This document shows positions 1-7,146 of a stretch of 30,167 nucleotides of DNA, one piece after another. Source of the stretch: VGBK01 sp964354255 (lineage in GTDB: Bacteria > Actinomycetota > Acidimicrobiia > Spongiisociales > UBA11373); the NCBI GenBank assembly GCA_964354255.1, contig CAYGYX010000021.1:1-30167 (forward strand), read 5' to 3'. The translations under genes and the position numbers were made by a program. Under the pieces are notes generated by a model that saw nothing but the letters and a program-made list of their open reading frames with translations, had not been told where the DNA came from and did no database searches. Numbering within the stretch: the first letter of the stretch is position 1; each line of letters starts with the position of its first letter.

Positions 1-1
1 G

Positions 2-97
2 GCCGGCTGGACCTGGTTCGCCGGGGGCGCCGCGCTGCTGGCCGTCGGGCTGGCCGTCCTCGGCATTCGCCTGGCCAGGGTGCCGGTCTACGGCTGA
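2..97 (+). CDS. C-terminal end of an integral membrane protein (partial)
   Basis: The reading frame is open from the window edge to TGA at 95-97 and gives 31 residues: a hydrophobic Ala/Leu/Val/Gly stretch (WFAGGAALLAVGLAVLGIRL) and a short basic tail (ARVPVYG). This looks like the last transmembrane helix of a multi-pass protein such as a transporter, but the fragment is too short to assign a family. Its last 10 bases overlap the end of the convergent LCP gene, so no separate terminator fits between them. Confidence 0.6.
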   Translation, partial: AGWTWFAGGAALLAVGLAVLGIRLARVPVYG

Positions 98-1629
98 ATC
101 GGGTCGTTCAGCGGTTCGCGGCAGACATCGTCGAGAGGGCGCAAGTTGAGCACCTCGATGGCCTCCAGCGGGGGCAGGCCCAGGGCGGTGGCCACCGTCT
201 CGGCGATGAAAGCCTGGTCGGGGATGGGGTAGCGGTCCGGGGTCCAGTCGGCGATGTAGGAGGTGGGGGTGCCGTCGAACTCCGGGGCGTAGGGCATGAA
301 CCGGATCGAGACGATCTCCTCGGTGTTCACCTTGGAAAGCAGGTCGAGGAACGCGGCCAGTTCGTCCATGGGGATGTCGGTGCGGACGCTCTCCTCGACG
401 GCGGGCACGATGGTGGGCAGCTCGTGGATGAGGGTCACCGGGTCGGCCTGCTCGGCCAGGGCCTGCAGCACGCAGCGCTGGCGGTTCATGCGGCTGAAGT
501 CCGTGGACCCCTGGCGGGAACGGGCGTAGTAGAGGGCCATCTCGCCGTCCATGTGGTAGGTGCCCGGCGGCAGGTCGATCACCGAGTAGGTGCCGTCCAC
601 ATTGGGGTATTCGGTGTCGTAGACCCGCTCGGGCACGTAGATGTCCACCCCGCCGAGGGCGTCGATGATCCCCACGAAGCCCTCGAGGTCCACCAACGCG
701 TAGTAATGGAGGTCGATGCCCAACAGGTACCCGAGCACGTCCTTCATGGCGCCGGCCCCCGAGTTGGGTCCGGCGAACAGGTCGGGCCGGCTCAGCCCCC
801 AGCCGTACAGCTCGTTGGCGATCATCCCGAAGCAGTCACCGCACTCCCACGCGCCGTTGGCCGGGTGGCCGGGCGGGAAGGGGAGCTCCATGAGGTTGCG
901 GGGGATGCCGAACAGAGCGGTCCACCCGGTGGCCGGGTCGATGGAGACGACGATCATGGTGTCGGTGCGGATCCCCTCCCGTCCCACCCCGGAGTCACCG
1001 CCCAGGAGCAGTATGTTCACCCGGCCCTCCTCGGGGAAGACATCGGACAGGGTGGTGGTGGTGGGGTGGGGGAGGGAGGTGGTCGAGGAGGACGCCGCCG
1101 GTGTCGAGGTGCCGGGCGCCGCCGTGGTCGTGGTCACGTCCTCCAGAGCGACCTGGCCGGGATCCCGGTTGAAGTCGTGGGTCATCAAGTCGCGGGCGAG
1201 CAGGATGCGCTGCCCCACGTAGAGGTGGGGGTAGCCGGTGGCCAGCAACAGCAGGGTCACCCCGGCGAGCGCCGCCAGGTGGGAGGGTGTGCGGGGTCGG
1301 GCGGGCGCGACGGCGAAGTAGGCGTCGCCGGCGGCGAAGGCGCGCCAGCCCAAGAGGGCGGCGTCGGCCACGACGAGGAGGACCAGCCGGCCCGGCGTGA
1401 GGGAGAGGGCGGCCTCCAGGAGTCCGTCGCCGAAGTAGGCGGCGGCCAGCCACCACACCGCCGGCACGGCCGCGGCGGCGCTGATCCCGAGGAGGACCCA
1501 GCCCCGGCGCCGCCGTCCGGCGTAGAGCTGGCCGGTGCCGGGGACGATGGCCGAGAGGACGGCGGCGAGCAGGGCGTTCGGCCGGCGGGTAGGGCCGCCG
1601 CCGCCTTTCGCCGCGTGGTCTACGGGCAT
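88..1629 (-). CDS. LytR-CpsA-Psr (LCP) family protein with multi-TM N-terminus
   Basis: A 513-residue membrane-anchored LCP protein. This family transfers undecaprenyl-linked glycopolymers onto peptidoglycan outside the membrane. The N-terminus (about 18-138) has several hydrophobic segments and a motif (SAIVPGTGQLYAGRRRRGW, 27-45) like those of small TM2/DUF5683-type membrane proteins. A Thr/Ser/Pro linker follows (about 165-195), then the LCP domain (about 203-400). Family hallmarks are visible: GGDSGVGREGIRTDTMIV (210-227) with acidic and Arg residues, IPRN (242-245), ALYYARSR (365-372) and DFSRMNRQR (377-385). Most LCP proteins have one N-terminal helix, so the extra segments are unusual. 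The ATG at 1629 lies 6 bases after a TATGCT hexamer with no Shine-Dalgarno, consistent with leaderless translation. A role in attaching the sulfated glycan predicted at 12604-19166 is possible but only inference. Confidence 0.9.
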   Translation of the reverse strand: MPVDHAAKGGGGPTRRPNALLAAVLSAIVPGTGQLYAGRRRRGWVLLGISAAAAVPAVWWLAAAYFGDGLLEAALSLTPGRLVLLVVADAALLGWRAFAAGDAYFAVAPARPRTPSHLAALAGVTLLLLATGYPHLYVGQRILLARDLMTHDFNRDPGQVALEDVTTTTAAPGTSTPAASSSTTSLPHPTTTTLSDVFPEEGRVNILLLGGDSGVGREGIRTDTMIVVSIDPATGWTALFGIPRNLMELPFPPGHPANGAWECGDCFGMIANELYGWGLSRPDLFAGPNSGAGAMKDVLGYLLGIDLHYYALVDLEGFVGIIDALGGVDIYVPERVYDTEYPNVDGTYSVIDLPPGTYHMDGEMALYYARSRQGSTDFSRMNRQRCVLQALAEQADPVTLIHELPTIVPAVEESVRTDIPMDELAAFLDLLSKVNTEEIVSIRFMPYAPEFDGTPTSYIADWTPDRYPIPDQAFIAETVATALGLPPLEAIEVLNLRPLDDVCREPLNDPIQP

Positions 1630-1635
1630 CCCACC

Positions 1636-1641
1636 AGCATA
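1636..1641 (-). promoter_or_regulatory. Putative -10 element, leaderless LCP gene
   Basis: TATGCT on the minus strand ends 6 bases before the ATG at 1629, which would place transcription start at or next to the start codon. No Shine-Dalgarno and no clear -35 were seen. The assignment rests on the recurrence of this layout in the window. Confidence 0.45.
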
Positions 1642-1732
1642 CGACCGGCCCGGGCGGCCGCCGGGCGCCGCCGGCGGGGTTCCCCGGGGTGGCCGCCGGC
1701 TGGGTCACTCGGCCCCGTCTTGCCCAAATCCC

Positions 1733-1738
1733 TAGGAT
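1733..1738 (+). promoter_or_regulatory. Putative -10 element for the BMP lipoprotein gene
   Basis: TAGGAT fits the TAnnnT consensus and would start a transcript near 1745, leaving about 25 bases of leader with a Shine-Dalgarno. No convincing -35 was seen. The 1630-1770 gap is divergent, serving this gene and the LCP gene. No purine-riboswitch-like structure was recognised in it. Confidence 0.35.
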
Positions 1739-1760
1739 GTAAGTAAGTACCCCCGTCGAT

Positions 1761-1767
1761 GGGAGGG
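1761..1767 (+). promoter_or_regulatory. Shine-Dalgarno deciding the BMP start
   Basis: GGGAGGG lies 3 bases before GTG 1771. The in-frame ATG at 1759 would place this sequence inside the gene and has no Shine-Dalgarno of its own, so GTG 1771 is preferred. Confidence 0.6.
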
Positions 1768-1770
1768 ACC

Positions 1771-3087
1771 GTGCGAACGAAATGGACATGGATAGCGCTG
1801 CTGGCCGTCTTCGCCCTGATTGTTGCCGCCTGTGGTGACGACGAGGGCGAGACGACCACCACCGCCGCCGAAGAGACGACCACAACGGCCGCCGAAGAGA
1901 CGACCACGACGGCCGCCGAAGAGACGACCACGACGGCTGCGGAGACGACCACCACCGCGGCGCCCGAGCCGCTGACCATCGGGATGATCCTGGTCGGGCC
2001 GCAGAACGACCGCGGGTGGAGCCAGGCGCACTACGACGCCGGGGTCTACCTGCAGGAGCAGCTCGGGGTTGAGCTGATCGTGCTGGACAAGGTGAACACG
2101 GCCGACCGTCCGGAGACCACCGTCGACCAGGTGATCACCCAGATGGTCGACGAAGGGGCGGACCTGATCTTCGCCACTTCCGACGACATGAAGGACGGCA
2201 TCCTGCTCGGGGCCGAGCAACACCCGGACGTGCCGATGATCTGGTCGTCGGGCGACAGCGCCTGGCCCGAGGCGGGGGAGGCCTACCACCCCGAACTGGC
2301 CAACCTCGGCAACACCATGGGCCGCATGGAGTACGGGAAGATGATCGCCGGCTGCGCGGCGGCCCTCACCTCGCAGACGGGTCAGATCGGCTACCTGGGC
2401 CCACTGATTAACGCCGAGACCCTGCGCCTGGCCAGCTCGGTCTACCTGGGCGCCGAGTACTGCTGGGAGAACTACCGGGGGTTCGAGCAGCCGCCGCCCC
2501 TCCAGTTCCGCGTGGACTGGATCGGGTTCTGGTTCTACATCCCCGGGTTCTCCACCGACCCCACGCTCGTGGCTAACACGTTCTTCGACGACGGCTTCGA
2601 CGTGGTGATCTCGGGCATCGACACCACCGAGGGCCTGGTGGTGGCCGGGCAGCGGGCAGCTGCCGGGGAGACCGTGTGGGCCATTCCCTACGACTATCGC
2701 GGGGCCTGCGACGAGGCGCCCGAGATCTGCCTGGGCGTTCCCTACTTCAACTGGGGCCCGGCGTACAAGCGCATCATCGAGTCGGTGATGAACGGAACGT
2801 TCGCGGCAAACTTCGAGTGGTTCGGGCCGGACTGGGCCGACATCAACGACCCCGACACCTCCGGGATCGGGTTCATCAAGGGCCCGGCCCTCTCGGCGGA
2901 GAACGGGGCGCTGCTCGACGAGTTCACCGCCGGTCTGGCCGACGGGTCGATCAACCTGTTCACCGGGCCGCTCAACTACCAGGACGGGACCCCCTTCCTC
3001 GCCGATGAGGAAGTGGCCACCGACGTGCAGATCTGGTTCATGGAGCAGCTCCTTGAAGGCATGGAGGGCGCCAGCTCGGCCGGCTAG
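1771..3087 (+). CDS. BMP family ABC transporter substrate-binding lipoprotein
   Basis: A 438-residue lipoprotein, the solute receptor of the importer encoded immediately downstream. The signal peptide ends in the lipobox IVAAC, with Cys21 as the lipidated residue. Next come five EETTTTAA-type repeats (about 27-64) and then the periplasmic-binding fold. BMP/PnrA features include a first strand followed by GPQNDRGWSQAHYDAG, the segment LIFATSDDMKDG, and AGCAAALTSQTGQIGYLG. Characterised BMP receptors with this partner set (one two-domain ATPase, two BPD_transp_2 permeases) import nucleosides, so a purine nucleoside is the default guess. The central DWIGFWFYIPG segment is not a ligand signature known to me, so the ligand is open. 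GTG 1771 was chosen because of its Shine-Dalgarno. Confidence 0.9.
   Translation: MRTKWTWIALLAVFALIVAACGDDEGETTTTAAEETTTTAAEETTTTAAEETTTTAAETTTTAAPEPLTIGMILVGPQNDRGWSQAHYDAGVYLQEQLGVELIVLDKVNTADRPETTVDQVITQMVDEGADLIFATSDDMKDGILLGAEQHPDVPMIWSSGDSAWPEAGEAYHPELANLGNTMGRMEYGKMIAGCAAALTSQTGQIGYLGPLINAETLRLASSVYLGAEYCWENYRGFEQPPPLQFRVDWIGFWFYIPGFSTDPTLVANTFFDDGFDVVISGIDTTEGLVVAGQRAAAGETVWAIPYDYRGACDEAPEICLGVPYFNWGPAYKRIIESVMNGTFAANFEWFGPDWADINDPDTSGIGFIKGPALSAENGALLDEFTAGLADGSINLFTGPLNYQDGTPFLADEEVATDVQIWFMEQLLEGMEGASSAG
1849..1962 (+). repeat. Tandem in-frame repeat encoding the Thr-rich linker
   Basis: There are five tandem units starting GAGACGACCAC: three of 24 bases and two of 21. They encode (E)ETTTTAA repeats between the lipid anchor and the folded domain. 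Units 2 and 3 are nearly identical, pointing to recent slippage or unequal exchange. This is coding low-complexity sequence, not an array. Confidence 0.85.
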
Positions 3088-3111
3088 CGCTCGCGAGCTG
3101 AGGACCGATTT

Positions 3112-3136
3112 GGGGGGAGGCACCGTGCCTCCCCCC
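3112..3136 (+). terminator. Strong intercistronic hairpin without U-tract
   Basis: A perfect inverted repeat: GGGGGGAGGCAC, one central base, then GTGCCTCCCCCC. It folds as an 11-12 bp GC stem with a minimal loop. It starts 24 bases after the lipoprotein stop and precedes the ATPase gene. No T-run follows (next bases ATCCGTATGG), so it is not a textbook intrinsic terminator. Known equivalents after binding-protein genes stabilise the upstream mRNA 3' end or partly stop readthrough, giving more receptor than transporter. That role is inferred here. Confidence 0.7.
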
Positions 3137-3166
3137 ATCCGTATGGCGGCCGAGGGGCGCCGCCTC

Positions 3167-3172
3167 TAGCCT
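3167..3172 (+). promoter_or_regulatory. Putative -10 element for ATPase-permease genes
   Basis: TAGCCT lies 9 bases before the ATPase ATG at 3182, after the hairpin. No Shine-Dalgarno precedes the ATG. A near-leaderless transcript from here would let the ATPase and permeases be expressed independently of the lipoprotein gene. Confidence 0.4.
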
Positions 3173-3181
3173 CCGGGCGCA

Positions 3182-4639
3182 ATGAGCCTGGAACTGCGCG
3201 GCATCCACAAGCGCTACGGCGCCGTGCGGGCCAGCGATGGGGTCGACCTCCATCTTGAGGCCGGGGCGATCCACGGCCTGCTGGGGGAAAACGGGGCGGG
3301 GAAGTCAACCCTGATGAAGGTGCTCTCCGGTTTCGTCACCCCCGACGCCGGCGAGGTGCTCCTCGACGGCAAGCCGGTGCCGCTGGGCTCCACCCGGGCC
3401 GCCATCCGGGCCGGCATCGGCATGCTCCATCAGGACCCGCTGGTGTTCCTGCCCTTCACGGTGCTCGACAACTTCCTGCTGGGCAGCGGCCGCCGGGTGA
3501 GCCGGGCGGCCGCCGGGCGCGAGCTGCAGCGTATCGGCGAGGACTTCGGCTTCCAGTTCGACCCGTCCGCCCCGACCCGGTCGTTGACGGTCGGGGAGCG
3601 CCAGCAGCTGGAGGTCGCCCGCCTGCTCTGGCTGGGCGCCCGGGTGCTCATCCTCGACGAGCCGACCACCGGCATCTCCGCCTCGCAGCAGGAGCGGCTC
3701 TTCGCCACCCTCCGGGCCCTGGCCGCCCAGGGGATGATCCTGGCCTTCGTCTCCCACAAGCTCGAGGAGGTCGAGGCCCTCTGTCAGACCGTCTCGGTGA
3801 TGCGCCGGGGCAGAGTGGTGGGCGAGGCGTCGTTGCCCTGCCCGACGGAGCACCTGGTGGAGATGATGTTCGGCCGGGTTCTCTCCCCGCCCCAGAAGGA
3901 GGGGACCGCGCCGGGCGAGGTCGTGCTTTCGCTGGATGGGATGCGCCCCGGCGAGCGGGGGGCATCGGCGGAGTACGCCCTCACGGTGCGAGAGGGGGAG
4001 GTGGTCGGGCTCGCCGGCCTGGAAGGGAGTGGCCAGCGTCCCTTCCTGCGCACCTGCGCCGGCCTCTCGCGGCCGGCGGCGGGGACGCTGCGCGTGGGCG
4101 GCCGAGACCTGAGCACGGCCCACTACCGGGACTTCCTGGAAGCCGGGGTCCACTTCCTACCCGCCGGGCGGCTCGAGGAGGGGCTGATCAGCGGGCTGAC
4201 CATCACGGAGCACTTCCTGCTCACCGGCCGGTCCAAGGGTCGGCGGATCGACTGGGCCGGGGCCCGGGCCGACGCCGAGGCGCGCATCGGCGCCAACCTC
4301 ATCGTGGGGACGCCGGACTCCAACGCGGACGAGCTCTCGGGCGGCAACCAGCAGCGGCTGCTGCTGGCGCTGATGCCTCCCGGCCTGCGGGTGCTGCTCA
4401 TGGAGCACCCCACCCGGGGCCTGGACCTGGAGTCGGCCGACTGGGTGTGGCGTCAGCTGCTGGAGAGGAGCCGGCGGGGCACCGCCATCGTGTTCGCCTC
4501 GGCCGACCTCGACGAGCTGCTCCGCTACAGCGATCGGATCCTGGTCTTCTTCGCCGGCAGGGTGCTGCGTGAGCTGCGGGCCGCCGATACCAGCGGGGAG
4601 GAACTCGGCTACCTGATCGGCGGGAAGGTGGCGCCGTGA
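3182..4639 (+). CDS. Nucleoside/sugar-type ABC importer ATPase (two NBDs)
   Basis: A 485-residue ATPase with two fused nucleotide-binding domains, the architecture of BMP-system (YufO-like) and ribose/xylose-type importers. NBD1 has Walker A GENGAGKS (35-42), a signature-like LTVGERQQLEVARL (about 135-148) and Walker B LILDEP (155-160). NBD2 (about 245-485) keeps the signature ELSGGNQQRLLLA (384-396) and PTRGLD, but its Walker A region reads GLEGSGQRP without the Lys, and the Walker B position reads MEHP. A degenerate second site is usual in this family, so I do not read it as inactivation. The stop overlaps the next start as GTGA at 4636-4639, so translation is coupled to permease 1. Confidence 0.93.
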   Translation: MSLELRGIHKRYGAVRASDGVDLHLEAGAIHGLLGENGAGKSTLMKVLSGFVTPDAGEVLLDGKPVPLGSTRAAIRAGIGMLHQDPLVFLPFTVLDNFLLGSGRRVSRAAAGRELQRIGEDFGFQFDPSAPTRSLTVGERQQLEVARLLWLGARVLILDEPTTGISASQQERLFATLRALAAQGMILAFVSHKLEEVEALCQTVSVMRRGRVVGEASLPCPTEHLVEMMFGRVLSPPQKEGTAPGEVVLSLDGMRPGERGASAEYALTVREGEVVGLAGLEGSGQRPFLRTCAGLSRPAAGTLRVGGRDLSTAHYRDFLEAGVHFLPAGRLEEGLISGLTITEHFLLTGRSKGRRIDWAGARADAEARIGANLIVGTPDSNADELSGGNQQRLLLALMPPGLRVLLMEHPTRGLDLESADWVWRQLLERSRRGTAIVFASADLDELLRYSDRILVFFAGRVLRELRAADTSGEELGYLIGGKVAP

Positions 4640-5688
4640 GACCCGCCTCCGTGCTCCGCCGGGCCGGCAAGGCCGTCCTCCCGGTGGCCACGGCGGTGGC
4701 GCTGGGGGCCCTGCTGCTGGTCTCGGCGAACGCCTCGCCGCTGGAGGCGCTGCGCCTCATCGGCAAGGGTTCCCTGGGCAGCGTCGGCGGCATCTCCTCC
4801 ACGCTCATGGCCTGGGTGCCCCTGATCCTGGCCGCCGCCGGGTTGGTGATCACCTTTGCCGCGGGCATGTGGAACATCGGCATCGAGGGGCAGATCGTCA
4901 TGGGGGCGGTGGCCGGGGCGCTGGTGGCCCGTACCGTGCACGGCCCCTCGGCCCTGGTCATCCCGCTGCTCGCCCTGGCCGGCATCGTGGGCGGGCTGCT
5001 CTGGGGCCTGTTCGTCGGGCTGCTCCGCACTTACGGCCGGGTCAACGAGATCTTCGGCGGCCTGGGCCTCGACTTCGTGGCCACCGGCCTCGTGGTCTAC
5101 CTGGTGATCGGGCCGTGGAAGCGAGCGGGGAGCGCCTCGACCAGCGGCACCGACCTGTTCCCCAGGGAGGCCTGGCTGCCCACCACCGGCTCCTTCGTCG
5201 CCTCCTGGGCGGCGCTGGCGCTGGCGGTGTTGGCGGTGATCCTCGTCTACTTCCTGATGAAGGGCACCCACTTCGGCCTGCGGCTGCGAGCCGTGGGCCG
5301 CAACCCGCGCAGCGCGTTCCTGATGGGGATCACGACCAACCGGCACGTGCTGGCCGCCTTCGCCCTGTGCGGGGCGCTGGCCGGCCTGGGCGGCGCCCTC
5401 CATGCCTCGGGGTTCCACCACAAGCTGGTGCCCTCGGTGTCGGGGGGGTACGGCTTCCTGGGCATCCTGGTGGTCTTGCTCGCCGGGTTCCGCGTGGCCT
5501 GGATCGCCCCCATCGCGCTCTTCTTCGCGGTGATCTCCGTGGGCAGCACCCAGTTCCAGCTCGAGCTGCAGCTGGACTCGGCGCTGGGCGGAGTGCTCCA
5601 GGGGGTGCTGGTGCTGTTCACCCTGCTCGCCGGGGGCTGGCAATTGCGGCGGGCCTACCGGGGCCGGCGCGGCTCGGAGGGAGGCTGA
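4636..5688 (+). CDS. ABC importer permease 1 (BPD_transp_2 family)
   Basis: A 350-residue multi-pass membrane protein of the branched-chain-amino-acid/ribose-type permease family. It has about nine hydrophobic segments. The family core is visible: FAAGMWNIGIEGQIVMGAVA (about 74-93), then GRVNEIFGGLGLDFVATGL, and the ATPase-contact region GLRLRAVGRNPRSAFLMGI with the following hydrophobic pairs. It starts at GTG 4636 inside the end of the ATPase gene and ends 2 bases before permease 2. It forms the translocation pore with that protein and lies in the operon order usual for BMP systems. Confidence 0.92.
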   Translation: MRPASVLRRAGKAVLPVATAVALGALLLVSANASPLEALRLIGKGSLGSVGGISSTLMAWVPLILAAAGLVITFAAGMWNIGIEGQIVMGAVAGALVARTVHGPSALVIPLLALAGIVGGLLWGLFVGLLRTYGRVNEIFGGLGLDFVATGLVVYLVIGPWKRAGSASTSGTDLFPREAWLPTTGSFVASWAALALAVLAVILVYFLMKGTHFGLRLRAVGRNPRSAFLMGITTNRHVLAAFALCGALAGLGGALHASGFHHKLVPSVSGGYGFLGILVVLLAGFRVAWIAPIALFFAVISVGSTQFQLELQLDSALGGVLQGVLVLFTLLAGGWQLRRAYRGRRGSEGG

Positions 5689-5690
5689 CG

Positions 5691-6632
5691 ATGGATGCGA
5701 CCCTGGCGTCCATCATCGCCGCGGCGGCGCCGCTGGTCTACGCGGTGGTCGGGGAGACCATCGCCGAGAAGGCGGGTGTCATCAACCTCTCGCTCGACGG
5801 CTCCATCATGCTCTCGGCGATGGCCGGGTTCGCCGCTGCCTATACCACCGGCAGCGTGCTGGTGGGCTTCCTGGTGGCGATGGCCGTCTCCATGGTGGTG
5901 GCCCTGCTCATCGCCTTCGCCAGCATCGAGCTGCGGCTGAACCAGATCGCCGTCGGGTTCGTGCTCACCCTGCTCTGCGCCGACCTGTCCTCCTTCCTGG
6001 GCGACCCCTACGTGGGGCAACGGGTGGCGGGGGTACCCCCGTTGGCGATTCCGGGCCTGCGCGACATCCCCTTCCTGGGCCCGGTGCTCTTCGAGCACAA
6101 CCTGTCGGTCTACGGGAGCTTCCTGGCGATCGCCGCCGGGTACTTCTTCATCTTCCGCACCCGGCGGGGGCTGGAGTTGCAGGGGGTGGGGGAGCGGCCC
6201 GAGGCGGCCCATGCCCGGGGCGTGCGGGTCAACCTCCTGCGCTACGTCTACACCGTGGTGGGCGGGGCGCTGTGCGGCATCGCCGGGGCGGCCTTCTCCC
6301 TCGATGCCCGGCTCGGCTGGCGGGAGGGGCTTACCCAGAACTACGGCTGGATCGCCCTGGCCATCGTCATCTTCGGGGGGTGGCACCCGGTGCGGGCCGC
6401 GACCGGGGCGTACCTCTTCGGGGCGCTGGCCGTGGCCGCCCTGAAACTGCAGCCCCACTGGCCGGACCTGGCGCAGATCCTGCCGATCACCCCCTTCGCC
6501 CTGTTGATCTTCGCCCTGCTGCTCGTGTCGCAGGACTGGTCGCGGCGCCTCGCCGACCGGTTCCCGCGCTGGCGCCGCCTGCTCAGCGGCGACCCGCCCT
6601 CGGCCATCGGCATCGCCTTCTGGCGCGACTGA
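5691..6632 (+). CDS. ABC importer permease 2 (BPD_transp_2 family)
   Basis: A 313-residue partner permease. The ATG at 5691 follows GGAGGGAGG-rich sequence and lies 2 bases after the stop of permease 1. The frame is open far upstream, but that part is only the shadow of permease 1. Family features are AEKAGVINLSLDGSIMLSAM near residues 23-42, LRLNQIAVGFVLTLL, and RGLELQGVGERPEAAHARGV in the cytoplasmic ATPase-contact loop, followed by GLTQNYGWIALAIVIFGGW. It completes the heterodimeric pore of the importer. I see no truncation or frameshift. Confidence 0.92.
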   Translation: MDATLASIIAAAAPLVYAVVGETIAEKAGVINLSLDGSIMLSAMAGFAAAYTTGSVLVGFLVAMAVSMVVALLIAFASIELRLNQIAVGFVLTLLCADLSSFLGDPYVGQRVAGVPPLAIPGLRDIPFLGPVLFEHNLSVYGSFLAIAAGYFFIFRTRRGLELQGVGERPEAAHARGVRVNLLRYVYTVVGGALCGIAGAAFSLDARLGWREGLTQNYGWIALAIVIFGGWHPVRAATGAYLFGALAVAALKLQPHWPDLAQILPITPFALLIFALLLVSQDWSRRLADRFPRWRRLLSGDPPSAIGIAFWRD

Positions 6633-6650
6633 GGGCGAGCAGGGGGCCTC

Positions 6651-7133
6651 ATGGGGAAGATGGTGTGGAAGCGGCTTCGGCCGGAGGATCTGGCGGCCTT
6701 CCGGGAGTACCTGGAGGGGCTTGCTCCCGAGGAGCGGCCGGTGTACGGCCTGCTCGGGGTGAAGGCCTCGTGGTGGACGCGACTCGGGGGCGGGGCCCGG
6801 CCCCTCGTGATCCTGTTCGGGGGGAACCGGGTCGTCCTCTCCAAGCGATCGCTGCGCGGGCAGCGCGCGGTGAGCCGGCGCGAGTACCCCGTCGGCGATC
6901 TGCAACGGGTGTCGGTGCGGCGCGGCCCGCTGCTGGAGAGCGCCCGGTTCGCTTTCGCCGACGGCTTCTCGATCCGGGTGGGCAGCCTCCCGCGACGCCA
7001 GTCGCAGCCCGTTGAGCGCTTATTGAAGGAAGGGGCGGTTGCCCTCGACCCGTCCCGTCTGACCCCGGAGCAGTTGACCGGCACCTATCTGGCCTGCCGC
7101 GCCATGGGCCTGCTCCCCGGCGGCCTCGGCTAG
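6651..7133 (+). CDS. Small conserved-looking protein of unknown function
   Basis: A 160-residue soluble protein starting at ATG 6651, 18 bases after permease 2, with a G-rich segment (CAGGGGGCC) ahead of the start. It begins with a charged helix (RLRPEDLAAFREYLEGL). Next comes a strand-rich middle with alternating basic and hydrophobic residues (PLVILFGGNRVVLSKRSL, REYPVGDLQRVSVRRGPL, SARFAFADGFSIRVG), and a short helical C-terminus. The order of strands, with one polar turn per strand, recalls small bacterial PH-like domains, but no diagnostic motif confirms this. Its position suggests co-transcription with the importer. Function is unknown. Confidence 0.7.
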   Translation: MGKMVWKRLRPEDLAAFREYLEGLAPEERPVYGLLGVKASWWTRLGGGARPLVILFGGNRVVLSKRSLRGQRAVSRREYPVGDLQRVSVRRGPLLESARFAFADGFSIRVGSLPRRQSQPVERLLKEGAVALDPSRLTPEQLTGTYLACRAMGLLPGGLG

Positions 7134-7146
7134 TCGCGGCTCCGCC

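Noticed and set aside
424..1746. 440-residue plus-strand open frame
   Set aside because: It is antisense to the LCP gene, with a GC-driven His/Gly/Arg-rich composition and no motif. The LCP product carries clear family motifs.
1630..1770. Possible purine riboswitch upstream of the BMP importer
   Set aside because: The predicted leader is only about 25 bases, too short for such an aptamer, and no matching stems were recognised.
1849..1962. Tandem repeat considered as regulatory iterons
   Set aside because: Units are in-frame and encode a Thr-rich linker in a lipoprotein. There is no replication gene nearby.
1732..3138. 468-residue minus-strand open frame
   Set aside because: It is antisense to the BMP lipoprotein gene, with a composition typical of high-GC shadows, while the plus-strand product has a lipobox and BMP motifs.
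3182..4639. Missing Walker A Lys in NBD2 read as a defect
   Set aside because: A degenerate second site is normal for this family of two-domain importer ATPases.
4869..5690. In-frame extension of permease 2 upstream of 5691
   Set aside because: The extension covers permease 1 in another frame and reads as Arg/Pro/Gly-rich shadow. Family sequence begins at ATG 5691.
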